A stretch of 64,000 nt of DNA from Kaistella gelatinilytica (GCF_015679325.1 NZ_JADPVI010000002.1:486798-550797); one strand, 5' to 3'. Shown: positions 26,914 through 37,975, counted from the stretch's first letter. The notes: a model not told the origin generated them from the letters alone. Numbers and translations: made by a program.

Positions 26914-27153
26914 ATGTCAGACATTGCATCAAGAGTAAAAGCCATTATCGCTGATAAACTCGACGTTGAGGAAACAGAAGTTACTCCAGAAGCTAGCTTT
27001 ACTAACGATTTAGGAGCTGATTCATTGGATACTGTAGAATTAATTATGGAATTCGAAAAAGAATTTAATATTCAAATTCCTGATGATCAAGCAGAGAAAA
27101 TTACAACTGTAGGACACGCTATTGCTTATATTGAAGAAGTAGTGAACAAATAA
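26914..27153 (+). CDS. acpP: Acyl carrier protein
   Basis: Carries growing acyl chains on a phosphopantetheine arm. The 79-residue acidic protein has the attachment motif [10 protein letters not shown] with Ser37. It is followed 27 bases later by fabF, the usual order. Confidence 0.97.
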   Translation: MSDIASRVKAIIADKLDVEETEVTPEASFTNDLGADSLDTVELIMEFEKEFNIQIPDDQAEKITTVGHAIAYIEEVVNK

Positions 27154-27180
27154 TATTCGATCTCAACGAAAAAAAAATTT

Positions 27181-28425
27181 ATGGAATTAAAAAGAGTAGT
27201 TGTTACCGGTTTCGGCGCTATTACGCCTGTTGGAAATAATGCCAAAGATTACTGGGAAAGCCTTGTGAAAGGTGAGAGCGGTGCTGCTCCTATTACTCTT
27301 TTTGATGCCACAAACTTCAAAACCAAATTTGCCTGCGAAGTAAAAAACTTCGATCCATTGAATTATTTCGACAAGAAAGAATCAAAAAAAATGGACCGAA
27401 ACACTCAGTTCGGAGTCGTTGCCGCAAGAGAAGCCGTAGTACATTCTAGGATTATCGAGGACAATGTTGACAAGAACAGAGTTGGTGTTATTTGGGGTTC
27501 TGGAATTGGAGGTTTATCAACTTTTGAAAAAGAAGTTTTAGAGTGGGCAGGAACAGATATCCCACGCTTTAATCCTTTCTTTATTCCCAAAATGATCGCA
27601 GATATTACAGGTGGTCAAATTTCAATAGAGTACGGATTCCATGGTCCTAATTACACGACCGTTTCAGCTTGTGCTTCATCTGCCAATGCTTTGATCGATG
27701 GTAAAATGCTGATCCAGTTAGGAAAAGCAGATGTCATTGTTTGCGGAGGTTCTGAAGCTGCAATTACTGCAAGTGGTGTTGGAGGATTTAACGCGATGAT
27801 GGCACTTTCTACCAGAAACGACGATCCAAAAACCGCATCAAGACCTTTTGATAAAGACAGAGATGGTTTCGTTCTTGGTGAAGGAGCGGGAACAATTATT
27901 TTGGAAGAATATGAGCACGCTATCAAACGTGGCGCAACTATTTATGCAGAATTAAAAGGTGGTGGAATGAGCGCAGATGCTTATCACATGACCGCACCAC
28001 ATCCTGAAGGTTTGGGCGCCTATCTCGTAATGAAAAATTGTTTAGAAGATGCAGGGGTCTCGACCGATGAAATAGATCATATCAACATGCATGGTACTTC
28101 TACTCCATTGGGTGACATCGCCGAATCTAACGCAATTTCCCGATTATTGGGAGAACACGCATTTGATATTCAAATAAATTCTACCAAATCAATTACCGGT
28201 CACTTACTTGGTGCAGCTGGTGTTATCGAAGCAATTGCGATTTTACACACTATTACTCATAGTATTGTACCTCCTACAATTAATCATTTTACAGATGATG
28301 AAAGAATTGACAGCCGACTTAATTTTACCTTTAACCATGCGGTAAAAAAAGAAGTAAATATTGCAATGAGCAATACTTTCGGTTTCGGTGGACACAATGC
28401 CTGTGTACTTTTCACTAAAATTTAA
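27181..28425 (+). CDS. fabF: Beta-ketoacyl-ACP synthase II
   Basis: Extends acyl-ACP by two carbons in fatty-acid synthesis. The 414-residue protein has the Cys-His-His triad: Cys164 in TVSACASSAN, His304 in HGTSTPLGD and His341 in SITGHLLGAAG. Length and the C-terminal NTFGFGGHNA motif are typical. It is spaced 12 bases from rnc. Confidence 0.97.
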   Translation: MELKRVVVTGFGAITPVGNNAKDYWESLVKGESGAAPITLFDATNFKTKFACEVKNFDPLNYFDKKESKKMDRNTQFGVVAAREAVVHSRIIEDNVDKNRVGVIWGSGIGGLSTFEKEVLEWAGTDIPRFNPFFIPKMIADITGGQISIEYGFHGPNYTTVSACASSANALIDGKMLIQLGKADVIVCGGSEAAITASGVGGFNAMMALSTRNDDPKTASRPFDKDRDGFVLGEGAGTIILEEYEHAIKRGATIYAELKGGGMSADAYHMTAPHPEGLGAYLVMKNCLEDAGVSTDEIDHINMHGTSTPLGDIAESNAISRLLGEHAFDIQINSTKSITGHLLGAAGVIEAIAILHTITHSIVPPTINHFTDDERIDSRLNFTFNHAVKKEVNIAMSNTFGFGGHNACVLFTKI

Positions 28426-28437
28426 GAAAATATACAG

Positions 28438-29202
28438 ATGGAGTTAAAGAAATATCTTTCTCAATTCCTCGTCAACAGAAAAAAAAAACTTTCGGAAAAA
28501 GATTATTTTTTATGCACCGAAATTGCAAAAATTACGGGTTGCGAAATACAGAATATTAATCTTTACCGCGAAGCGTTTTCTTTAAAAACATCTTCCAGAA
28601 ACAAAGAAATTAAAAATTACGAAAGACTCGAATTTTTAGGAGATTCTGTTTTGGGAGCGATTATTTCCTGTCATCTATTCACGACTTACCCGGATGCAAA
28701 TGAAGGCTATCTGACGCAGATGAAATCTAAAATTGTCAACCGAAAGAATCTGAACAAGCTCGGAAATGAACTGAAACTCACAAAATTCCTCCAAAACGAG
28801 TCCACTACAACTTTAAGCGAAAATATTTCAGGAAATCTTTTTGAATCATTGGTTGGAGCGCTTTATCTCGATGTTGATTACGAAACCTGCAGAAAGGTTG
28901 TTCTGGAAAGACTTTTAACACCTTCAGAAATCAATAAGCTCGAAAATAAGATCGTCAGTTACAAAGGACTACTTTTAGAATGGGGTCAGAAAAAGAAGGT
29001 CAACATCAGATACGAAACCTGCGAAGAAATGCAGCCGAATAAAAATCTGGTCTTCCGAAGTTTGGTCTGGCTTGATGATGAAAAAATTTCAAACGCAACA
29101 GAAACATCCAAGAAAAAAGCCGAAGAGAAAGCCGCACAAAGAGCCTTTTATATCTTAAACAAAAAACAAAGCATCCTTGAAACCTCAAAAGATACTGCTT
29201 GA
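28438..29202 (+). CDS. rnc: Ribonuclease III
   Basis: Cuts double-stranded RNA in rRNA and mRNA processing. The 254-residue protein has the catalytic signature ERLEFLGDSVLGAI (about 62-75), a second acidic site in LFESLVGALYLD, and a C-terminal double-stranded RNA-binding domain (about 165-240). The next gene overlaps its end by 26 bases. Confidence 0.95.
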   Translation: MELKKYLSQFLVNRKKKLSEKDYFLCTEIAKITGCEIQNINLYREAFSLKTSSRNKEIKNYERLEFLGDSVLGAIISCHLFTTYPDANEGYLTQMKSKIVNRKNLNKLGNELKLTKFLQNESTTTLSENISGNLFESLVGALYLDVDYETCRKVVLERLLTPSEINKLENKIVSYKGLLLEWGQKKKVNIRYETCEEMQPNKNLVFRSLVWLDDEKISNATETSKKKAEEKAAQRAFYILNKKQSILETSKDTA

Positions 29203-29650
29203 AATTGAAGACGACGATGAAGAAATTACTTTAGGTTTAGTTCGTCTTGCCAAAGAAGTTCCGGAGCATGAGCTTTTTTATCAGCTCAATTTGCTCAACT
29301 CTTTCAAATTTTCCAGGATTGCAGATCTAATATATAACGGAACTTATTACGACTACTCTTTTCCCAGGTTTGAAGGTTTTCATTGTGATACTAAAGTATG
29401 CATTCAGTTTATCTCTAATAAATCCTCTCAAAATATTCAGAAAAAAGTCTCTAAAGAATTATTTTCTGGGGAACAGGAAACCAAATTTTTGCTGGATCAT
29501 TTTCAAGATGTAGATTATCTCCTCAAAACATCGGAGCCATTTGGTGATTTTTCCTTAATTTTGCTCCCGGAAAATCTTATGTTTCAGATACAAAATTTTC
29601 CATTAAGCCCTATCGAAGAGCTTTATCATATAATTCAATATTATGAATAA
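29177..29650 (+). CDS. IPExxxVDY family protein
   Basis: A 157-residue soluble protein of unknown function found in this exact place in many Flavobacteriia, between rnc and pyk. It shows the naming motifs as VPEHELFYQLN (about 28-38) and DVDYLLK. The only start that keeps the conserved N-terminus is a TTG at 29177, 26 bases inside rnc; the nearest ATG (29217) is out of frame. Its end overlaps the pyk start by eight bases, so translation is coupled through the operon. No domain of known function is recognised. Confidence 0.85.
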   Translation: MKPQKILLEIEDDDEEITLGLVRLAKEVPEHELFYQLNLLNSFKFSRIADLIYNGTYYDYSFPRFEGFHCDTKVCIQFISNKSSQNIQKKVSKELFSGEQETKFLLDHFQDVDYLLKTSEPFGDFSLILLPENLMFQIQNFPLSPIEELYHIIQYYE

Positions 29651-31088
29651 ATATTTAAAAAAGACAAAAATTATCGCTACGCTTGGACCAGCTTCATCTA
29701 CAAAAGAGGTGATCCTGCAATTGATTCAGGCGGGAGTTGATGTTTTCAGAATAAATTTCTCGCACGCAGATTACGATTTAGTTAAAAGGAATGTTCAGAT
29801 GATCCGCGAACTGAATCAGGAATACGGATTTTCTGTTGGAATTCTGGGTGATCTACAGGGACCAAAACTTCGTGTCGGCGTCGTAAAAGAAGGTTCATAT
29901 TTGAATCCAGGTGATATTTTAACGTTCACCAATGAAAAAATTGAAGGAGATTCAAAGAGGGTTTACATGACTTATCAAAAGTTTCCTCAAGATGTAAAAG
30001 TAGGCGAAAGAATTTTGATCGATGATGGAAAACTGGTTTTAGAAGTTCTGGAAACCAATAATGTAGACATGGTAAAAGCGAAAACTATTCAAGGTGGACC
30101 GCTTAGTTCTAAAAAAGGGGTGAATTTGCCAAATACCAATGTTTCGCTTCCGGCTTTAACAGAGAAAGATGTTGAAGATGCTAATTTCATGCTCGACTTA
30201 GAACTTGACTGGATCGCGTTATCTTTTGTTCGTCATGCCCAAGACATTATCGATTTAAAAGAGATCATTAAAAATCACCCGACGAATAAGCAAAAAACTC
30301 CAATTATTGCGAAGATCGAAAAACCTGAAGGGGTAAAAAATATTGAGCAAATCCTTTTGGAATGTGATGGATTGATGGTTGCTCGTGGAGATCTAGGAGT
30401 GGAAGTTCCGATGGAAGAAGTTCCGGCGATTCAGAAAAATCTGGTAGAAATTGCCAGAAAATATTCGAAACCCGTAATTATCGCGACTCAGATGATGGAA
30501 ACGATGATCACCAGTTTGACCCCAACAAGAGCAGAAGTAAATGATGTTGCCAATTCAGTTTTGGATGGTGCAGATGCGGTGATGCTTTCGGGAGAAACTT
30601 CTGTTGGAAGATATCCGGTTGATGTGGTAAAAAACATGTCGAAAATAGTAAAAAATATTGAGCAAACGCATTTCTATCAGACTAAAAACTCACCGATCGA
30701 ACACGAATTTAACTGTATTGATGAGCGTTTCATTACGAACAGAGTTTGTCTTGCAGCAGTAAGAATTGCTAAAACCACCAATGTTGAAGCGATCATTACT
30801 TTAACCTATTCAGGGTACACGGCTTTCCAGATTTCTGCACACCGACCGAATTCGAATATTATCGTTTTTAGTTCTAACAAAAGAGTTTTGACGATGCTGA
30901 ATCTACTTTGGGGAGTTCGCGCATTTCATTACGACATGGAAAAATCTACGGATGAAACTATCGTACAGGTAAATATGTTGGCTCATACTCACGGTTTTGT
31001 AGAAAACGGTGATTTCGTTATTAATTTAAATGCTACTCCAGCTTACGAAGGTGGAAAAACGAATACTTTGAGATTGACGACAATTTAA
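29643..31088 (+). CDS. pyk: Pyruvate kinase
   Basis: Makes ATP and pyruvate from phosphoenolpyruvate. The 481-residue protein has KIIATLGPAS at the start, GDLQGPKLR, the catalytic-lysine region PIIAKIEKPEG, MVARGDLGVEVP and the MLSGETSVGRYPV loop, then the C-terminal allosteric domain. Its start overlaps the upstream gene by eight bases. Confidence 0.97.
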   Translation: MNKYLKKTKIIATLGPASSTKEVILQLIQAGVDVFRINFSHADYDLVKRNVQMIRELNQEYGFSVGILGDLQGPKLRVGVVKEGSYLNPGDILTFTNEKIEGDSKRVYMTYQKFPQDVKVGERILIDDGKLVLEVLETNNVDMVKAKTIQGGPLSSKKGVNLPNTNVSLPALTEKDVEDANFMLDLELDWIALSFVRHAQDIIDLKEIIKNHPTNKQKTPIIAKIEKPEGVKNIEQILLECDGLMVARGDLGVEVPMEEVPAIQKNLVEIARKYSKPVIIATQMMETMITSLTPTRAEVNDVANSVLDGADAVMLSGETSVGRYPVDVVKNMSKIVKNIEQTHFYQTKNSPIEHEFNCIDERFITNRVCLAAVRIAKTTNVEAIITLTYSGYTAFQISAHRPNSNIIVFSSNKRVLTMLNLLWGVRAFHYDMEKSTDETIVQVNMLAHTHGFVENGDFVINLNATPAYEGGKTNTLRLTTI

Positions 31089-31110
31089 AAGTGTTTTAAA
31101 ATATTAAAAG

Positions 31111-31136
31111 TGCGTTCCGAATGGGACGCATTTTTT
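31111..31136 (+). terminator. pyk operon terminator
   Basis: TGCGTTCC pairs with GGGACGCA (one G-T pair) around GAAT, followed by six T. It lies 22 bases after the pyk stop. Confidence 0.85.
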
Positions 31137-31224
31137 CTTGATGAAAAACAGCAATTGCATTATTACTTATTCTTCCGTTTAAACATTTTTCTTTGAATGA
31201 TCGTTTTTTGTGTCGGTAAATTCA

Positions 31225-31318
31225 TAGCCCTGATTGAAACGGCATCCTTTTTTGACGAGGCACGAGGAGAAAAAGATATAGTGGAAAGCATCTCGTCTTG
31301 AGGACGAGACCGGCTCCT
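31225..31318 (+). repeat. Dispersed RNA-like element, type A, copy 1
   Basis: Starts TAGCCCTGATTGAAACGGC, then ATCCTTTTTT, a variable GC-rich hairpin, AAAAAGATATAGTGGAAAGC and ends CGGCTCCTAAAAAA. Copies with the same outer words lie at 42272-42349 (+) and 40997-41139 (-). The form matches my memory of the Flavo-1 candidate RNA motif of flavobacteria, present many times per genome. It sits between the convergent pyk and groEL terminators, so no protein gene needs it. Confidence 0.75.
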
Positions 31319-31335
31319 AAAAAAGGCAAAAAAAA

Positions 31336-31359
31336 TCCGCTCAAAATTAATTGAACGGA
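31336..31359 (-). terminator. groEL terminator
   Basis: On the minus strand TCCGTTCAA pairs with TTGAGCGGA (one G-T pair), followed by a run of T (A run at 31328-31335). It lies 38 bases after the groEL stop. Confidence 0.85.
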
Positions 31360-31397
31360 CTCTATATTTAAATTGGATTGCTCCGATTTGTTTGATA

Positions 31398-33062
<1,665 letters not shown>

Positions 33063-33147
33063 CTATTTATTTTTGTTAAAATTATTTTTCCTAATTAAAG
33101 ATGAGCTAATTCCTACACTGTAAATGCTACAATGTGAAAAACGGATC

Positions 33148-33426
33148 TTATCCGATAACTCCCAATAGATCGCCTTCTTTTACGATCAGATAATCTTTGC
33201 CATCCAATTTCAATTCGGATCCTGAATATTTTCCGTAAAGCACTTTATCGCCTACTTGTACTGTAGTTGGTTCATCTACTTTTCCTGGTCCTACTGCGAT
33301 TACAGTGCCTTCCTGTGGTTTTTCTTTTGCAGTATCGGGAATAATAATTCCTGAAGCGGTTTTTGTTTCAGCTTGAATCGGTTCAACTAAAACGCGATCT
33401 GCTAATGGTCTGAATTTTACTGACAT
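33148..33426 (-). CDS. groS: Co-chaperonin GroES
   Basis: The 92-residue lid protein of GroEL. It has the family start [13 protein letters not shown], the mobile loop ([20 protein letters not shown]) and the roof segment [13 protein letters not shown]. First gene of the groES-groEL pair; no CIRCE repeat and no clear TAnnTTTG word is seen upstream. Confidence 0.97.
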   Translation of the reverse strand: MSVKFRPLADRVLVEPIQAETKTASGIIIPDTAKEKPQEGTVIAVGPGKVDEPTTVQVGDKVLYGKYSGSELKLDGKDYLIVKEGDLLGVIG

Positions 33427-33545
33427 ATTACTATTATTTAAATTATTATGTTATGCTTTCTAATTTACTAAAACGGTGCCATGGAAATTTATATGTAAAT
33501 CTGTCATTATCTAAATATGATGATGAGAAATTTTGGCAGAAAAAA

Positions 33546-33565
33546 AGCCAATCAGTTGATTGGCT
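33546..33565 (-). terminator. Terminator of the M1 peptidase gene
   Basis: AGCCAATCA and TGATTGGCT form a nine-pair stem with a two-base apex (effectively a larger loop), followed on the minus strand by TTTTTTT. It lies 20 bases past the stop. Confidence 0.8.
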
Positions 33566-33585
33566 TGTAGTAAAAGTTATAGGTA

Positions 33586-35955
33586 TTAATTTTTCTTTCC
33601 GCTAGCTTGCATTGGATTTACTTTTCCATTTGCGGCGCCTCTTGCCGAACCTGCCTGTTTTTGTTTGAAAACCTCAAACTTCGAAGTCGGTTCCGCGATT
33701 TCACCCCAGAAATTATTTGAAGTATCGATGTCTGCGGTTTCCTTCATCGGATCCAATTGAATGGATTTTAATTTCTTGTCGAAATAATAAGTCTTTGAAA
33801 CTTTCTGCTCGTTCTTTCTCCAGATCTGTGCAGAGGATTTATCAGTTAGTTTGCTGCCATCTTCAAAAGTAAATTCAAGAATAATCGGCATTACCAAACC
33901 GCCTTTGTTACTGAAATCAATTTGGTAGGCATTAATTTTTTGCAGATTTGCTTTATCTTTAACCGGAACATTTTCAAGATTATCATTTTTCAAAGTATAG
34001 ATTTTTGCCTGATCTACTTTTTCCATTCCGCGGTCGTAACGCCAGTAGAAATCCTGGGTTTCTTTGTCTTTGTCAGTATAGAAAGTGATATTTTTATCTT
34101 CCTTGTTTCTGAATTTTGAGATATCTGTAAATTCATTCTGCAAAGGTTTTTCTACGGTGTAGGAAACCTCTTTAGATTTCGGTACTGCATCTAAATCCGG
34201 CGAAGAAACGGTTACGTTGTCAATAGAAATATCTACAGGATCAATTCCGTAAAACCAACCGCGCCAAAACCAATCGAGGTTTTCGGCACTTGCATCATTC
34301 ATGGTTCTGAAAAAATCTGCAGGTTCCGGATGTTTGAACGCCCATCGTTTAGCATAGGTTTTAAAAGCTTTATCAAACAATTCTCTTCCCATAATTGTTT
34401 CGCGCAAAATATTCAATCCAGTTGCTGGTTTCGAATAAGCATTCGGACCAAACTGAATAATATTTTCAGAATTGGTCATGATTGGCTCCAATTGCTCTTT
34501 TGGAAGTTTCATGTAATCTACGATCGTATGAGCGGGACCGCGACGGGAAGGGAATTTATTGTCCCATCTTTCTTCCGTTAAATATTCAACAAAAGTATTC
34601 AAACCTTCATCCATCCAGGACCACTGTCTTTCGTCTGAATTAATGATCATCGGGAAAAAGTTGTGTCCAACTTCGTGAATAATAACACCGATCATTCCAT
34701 TTTTAATACCTTCAGAATACGTTCCGTCTTTTTCAGTTCTTCCGTAATTGAAACAGATCATCGGATATTCCATTCCGTTTGCCGCTTCAATAGATTGTGC
34801 GACAGGATAAGGATATGGAATTGTATATTCTGAGTAGGTTTTGATCGTATGAGCAACAGCTCTTGTAGAAAACTTTCTGTAGAGATTATAAGCTTCTTTC
34901 GGATATAAACTCATCGCCATCACCTCGTTTTTATTTTCAGGAATGATGACTTTCATACCGTCCCAAATAAATTTTCTTGAAGAAGTCCAGGCGAAATCGC
35001 GCACATTATCGGCTTCAAATTTCCATATTTTTCTTTCTTTGGAATGCGTTTTTTCTGCTTTTTTAGCTTCGTCTAAAGTAACAATCTCGATCGGTTCATT
35101 TGAAGTCTGGGCTTGTTTCCAACGGTTCAGCTGAGCAGAAGTTAAGACTTGATCATAGTTTTTCACCACGCCAGTTCCGGCTACAATATGATCGGCGGGA
35201 ACATTCATAGAAACTTTGAAATCCCCAAAAACAAGAGCGAACTCTCCTCTTCCAGTGAACTGATTATTTTGCCATCCTTTGAAATCACTGTAAACACACA
35301 TTCTTGGATACCATTGCGTGATCGTATATAAATCGTTGCCATCTTCGGGAAAATTTTCATAACCTCCTCTTCCACCCATGACCATTCGGTTTGAAATATT
35401 ATAATTCCAGTCGATCTTAAAAGTGAATTTTTCTCCTTTTTTCAATACTTTCGGAAGGTCGATACGCATCATGGTTTTGTTTACTACAAATTGCAGTGGC
35501 ATTCCCGAAACATCTCTCACCTTTTCTAAATTCACGCCATAACCATTGTCTTTCACCGGTAACTCGGTCGATTTTAAACGATCGGAAGGAATCATTTTTG
35601 GCAATTTAGAACCATCATCAAATCCCGCATCTTTTACAGATGAATGTTCGTTCTCGTCTAATTGCAACCAAAGATATTCGAGATCATCTGGCGAATTATT
35701 GTAATAGGTAATGGTTTCTGAACCACGCAGATTTCTTTTGTCTTCATCCAGGTAAGCGGTAATATCGTAGTCAGCGCGGTTTTGCCAATAACCTTGTCCC
35801 GGAGCACCGGAAGCGGTTCTGTAAAAGTTTGGCGTGGGTAAAATGGTACCGAGTAGCTCGAATTTATTACCGTGATTACTCTTTGGATTGTTTTGAATGT
35901 CTTGTCCGAAAGCAAAAACCGAACAGAAAAGAAGCGTAAATATTTTGAATTTCAT
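33586..35955 (-). CDS. M1 family metallopeptidase
   Basis: Exported zinc aminopeptidase of 789 residues. A signal peptide (about 1-17, ending AFG) is followed by an N-terminal beta domain and the gluzincin site HEVGH (427-431) with the third ligand Glu450 in WMDEGLNTF. The exopeptidase motif GxMEN of classical M1 enzymes reads here NGMEYP (about 393-398), as in the Bacteroidota subgroup. The last about 200 residues form a beta-rich tail with a basic Gly/Ala end. The -7 word TAAATTTG (minus, 35984-35991) lies just upstream. Confidence 0.92.
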   Translation of the reverse strand: MKFKIFTLLFCSVFAFGQDIQNNPKSNHGNKFELLGTILPTPNFYRTASGAPGQGYWQNRADYDITAYLDEDKRNLRGSETITYYNNSPDDLEYLWLQLDENEHSSVKDAGFDDGSKLPKMIPSDRLKSTELPVKDNGYGVNLEKVRDVSGMPLQFVVNKTMMRIDLPKVLKKGEKFTFKIDWNYNISNRMVMGGRGGYENFPEDGNDLYTITQWYPRMCVYSDFKGWQNNQFTGRGEFALVFGDFKVSMNVPADHIVAGTGVVKNYDQVLTSAQLNRWKQAQTSNEPIEIVTLDEAKKAEKTHSKERKIWKFEADNVRDFAWTSSRKFIWDGMKVIIPENKNEVMAMSLYPKEAYNLYRKFSTRAVAHTIKTYSEYTIPYPYPVAQSIEAANGMEYPMICFNYGRTEKDGTYSEGIKNGMIGVIIHEVGHNFFPMIINSDERQWSWMDEGLNTFVEYLTEERWDNKFPSRRGPAHTIVDYMKLPKEQLEPIMTNSENIIQFGPNAYSKPATGLNILRETIMGRELFDKAFKTYAKRWAFKHPEPADFFRTMNDASAENLDWFWRGWFYGIDPVDISIDNVTVSSPDLDAVPKSKEVSYTVEKPLQNEFTDISKFRNKEDKNITFYTDKDKETQDFYWRYDRGMEKVDQAKIYTLKNDNLENVPVKDKANLQKINAYQIDFSNKGGLVMPIILEFTFEDGSKLTDKSSAQIWRKNEQKVSKTYYFDKKLKSIQLDPMKETADIDTSNNFWGEIAEPTSKFEVFKQKQAGSARGAANGKVNPMQASGKKN

Positions 35956-36046
35956 TTTAAGAGGAGATTTTGAACTTAAGTCTCAAATTTAATTATTTTA
36001 TGTGGATTGGAAGGGTATTTTCAAGAAATGAGTGTGAATTTTTCAG

Positions 36047-36160
36047 CAATCTCACGCCCCGACTTGAACGGAGCTCTTTTTGCGACGAGGAACGAGGAGC
36101 AAAAAAGCGAGAATCCTTCGACAAGCTCAGGATAAATTCAGGCGGAAAAAGGCGCCCAAA
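36047..36160 (+). repeat. Dispersed non-coding element, type B, second copy
   Basis: It begins CACGCCCCGACTTGAACGG and AGCTCTTTTT, continues through a GACGAGGAACGAGGAG arm, AAAAAAGCGAG, a CCTTCGACAAGCTCAGG word, and ends GGCGGAAAAAGGCGCCC. It matches the minus-strand element at 17-127. It lies between the M1 peptidase start and the HupE stop. Confidence 0.7.
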
Positions 36161-36167
36161 TAAAAAT

Positions 36168-36740
36168 CTATATACGCTCCAAAATCATTTGCCCGGAAAG
36201 AATGATGGCGACCACTGAAATCCCGATGATCCAATATTTTTGCTGGAATTTCAGGAATTTTGAGAGGAAAAATAATAAAATTATCACCAGTAAAACGACG
36301 GTTATTTGACCTAATTCTAAGCCGATATTAAATCCTAAAAGTGGCACTGCTATATTTTGTTCAGAAGCCATCGCCATTCTTGCGGTATTGGCAAATCCCA
36401 TCCCGTGAATTAAGCCGAAAAAAAGCGCCAGAACATAGTTGATCCGCATCAGTTTATCTTGATTTTTGCGGAATAAAATATTATCAAATGCGGTGAGCAT
36501 AATGGTGATCGGGATTAAAATTTCGACCAAGGTAGAAGGAAGTCGGAAAACATCGAGAACGCTCAAAGCCAGGGTAAATGAATGTCCGATGGTAAAGGCC
36601 GTAATTAAAATGAGAATTTTCCGCCAGTCTTTGTAAAAGTAAACAGCGACTAAAACCAGTATAAATAATTGATGATCAAGCGCATCCCAGGAAATAATGT
36701 GTTCCCACCCGAGTTTCAGGTAGAATAAGAAATCTGTCAT
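36168..36740 (-). CDS. HupE/UreJ family membrane protein
   Basis: A 190-residue protein with six to seven membrane segments. The HupE/UreJ pattern is seen in DALDHQLFIL (18-29) and FGLIHGMGFA (about 108-117), both with His residues. HupE/UreJ proteins are thought to carry nickel or other metal ions. No urease or hydrogenase gene is nearby. The setting beside a zinc peptidase and a DUF6702 gene is a recurring flavobacterial arrangement. Confidence 0.88.
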   Translation of the reverse strand: MTDFLFYLKLGWEHIISWDALDHQLFILVLVAVYFYKDWRKILILITAFTIGHSFTLALSVLDVFRLPSTLVEILIPITIMLTAFDNILFRKNQDKLMRINYVLALFFGLIHGMGFANTARMAMASEQNIAVPLLGFNIGLELGQITVVLLVIILLFFLSKFLKFQQKYWIIGISVVAIILSGQMILERI

Positions 36741-36791
36741 TCTAAAAATTTTTACGAAAATAATGATTAATTTCGTCTTCTGATTTTAAAA

Positions 36792-37298
36792 ATGATGTTG
36801 AAAAAATTTCTGCTTCTTTTCTCGTTATGTTTCTTTATTTGGTCGCAAGCTAAAGAAGTTCATCCATATCATGTTGGTTCTGTTGAATTTAACTATAATG
36901 TGAAATCAAAAACTTTTCAAATTACGGGAAAATTTTTTCTGGATGATCTGGAAAATGCCCTGAAAGAAAAATATGGAAAAGCAGTTCATTTTAATGATGC
37001 GAATTATAAACAGCAGATCAATGAATATTTAAAAAAATACTGCGAGGAGTATTTAAAATTGAAAGCGGACAATCAATTTTTGAAAGTTAATTACGTGGGT
37101 TTTGAAGAAGACAGCGAGGCTGTAAATATTTTCCTGGAATCTGAACCTGTTAATTCACCAAAGAAAGTGGAAGTTGCCGTAAGTTTTCTTTATAATTATT
37201 TTGATGATCAGATGAATATTATTCACGTCGTAGTTGATGGAAAACGACAGAGCGACAAACTCAATTATCCGAATCGGTATTTGTACAAAACCTTTTAG
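36792..37298 (+). CDS. DUF6702 family exported protein
   Basis: A 168-residue protein with a signal peptide (about 1-20, ending SQA). KEVHPYHVGSVEFNYNVKS (about 21-39) is the start of the DUF6702 domain with the conserved HPYH. It is divergent from the HupE/UreJ gene (51 bases apart). The paired histidines near the mature N-terminus suggest metal binding, but no function is established. Its end overlaps the convergent AcpH-like gene by four bases. Confidence 0.87.
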   Translation: MMLKKFLLLFSLCFFIWSQAKEVHPYHVGSVEFNYNVKSKTFQITGKFFLDDLENALKEKYGKAVHFNDANYKQQINEYLKKYCEEYLKLKADNQFLKVNYVGFEEDSEAVNIFLESEPVNSPKKVEVAVSFLYNYFDDQMNIIHVVVDGKRQSDKLNYPNRYLYKTF

Positions 37299-37867
37299 AA
37301 CTGCGAATTTACTTTTTCCGCATGTGCTAAAAGTTCCGGAAAGAAAATATCGAAATGCTTTTTCAACTGTGGTTTATTTTTCATGAAAACCTCAAAAACC
37401 GGCAGATCTTTATCTAAATATTTGGCTTTGTTTAAGACATTCTGCATGGAATATTGAATTCCCCAATCTTGTTTGTAATTGTAAAGCCAGTTGTCTTTTT
37501 CCATTCCATTGACCATTCGAACTAATCTTTCCGGCAGTAAACTTTCATATTTTCTTAAAACCTGATACACTTTTTCCGCATGATTTTTTAAAACCTGATC
37601 TGATAAAGAATTGGCGAGAAAATAATCCATCGAAACATCTACAAAAGCACCAGCATACAATCTCACCAACGGACTGAATATTTTCTTTGCCGCACTCAGT
37701 TCCGGATGAGCATCGGTAAAAGTATCAACTTCGCGGTGTAAAGTTATTCCTTCCTGTATTTTTGCGGAGAACGAGAAACGATCTCTGTTCGGAATAACAT
37801 CTTCCAAAAACTGACCGACAATTTGTTCGTCGGAGAATGCGAGAAAAGAATGGGCGAGATAATTCAT
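37295..37867 (-). CDS. Acyl carrier protein phosphodiesterase-like protein
   Basis: A 190-residue helical protein of the AcpH family (HD-like fold). Seen are MNYLAHSFLAF at the start, ITLHREVDTFTDAHP (about 41-55) with metal-site His and Asp residues, and FVDVSMDYFLA. In E. coli the enzyme removes phosphopantetheine from ACP. The family includes members with unclear activity, so the name is provisional. Confidence 0.85.
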   Translation of the reverse strand: MNYLAHSFLAFSDEQIVGQFLEDVIPNRDRFSFSAKIQEGITLHREVDTFTDAHPELSAAKKIFSPLVRLYAGAFVDVSMDYFLANSLSDQVLKNHAEKVYQVLRKYESLLPERLVRMVNGMEKDNWLYNYKQDWGIQYSMQNVLNKAKYLDKDLPVFEVFMKNKPQLKKHFDIFFPELLAHAEKVNSQF

Positions 37868-37924
37868 AAACGAATATAGAAATTCTTAAATAAAGCATCA
37901 AAAGTATTAGTACTTAAAATAAAA

Positions 37925-37955
37925 AACCTCCGAGTAAAATAAATTACCGGAGGTT
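37925..37955 (-). terminator. Terminator of the M12 protease gene
   Basis: AACCTCCG-GTAA pairs with TTAC-CGGAGGTT, followed on the minus strand by TTTTTTATT. It lies 21 bases after the stop. Confidence 0.85.
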
Positions 37956-37975
37956 GTAGGATTATCTTATTATTT

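Larger units (their letters stand above)
31089..31397. other. Convergent gap between pyk and groEL
   Basis: The gap is filled by the pyk terminator, the type A element and the groEL terminator. Nothing else is seen. Confidence 0.7.
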
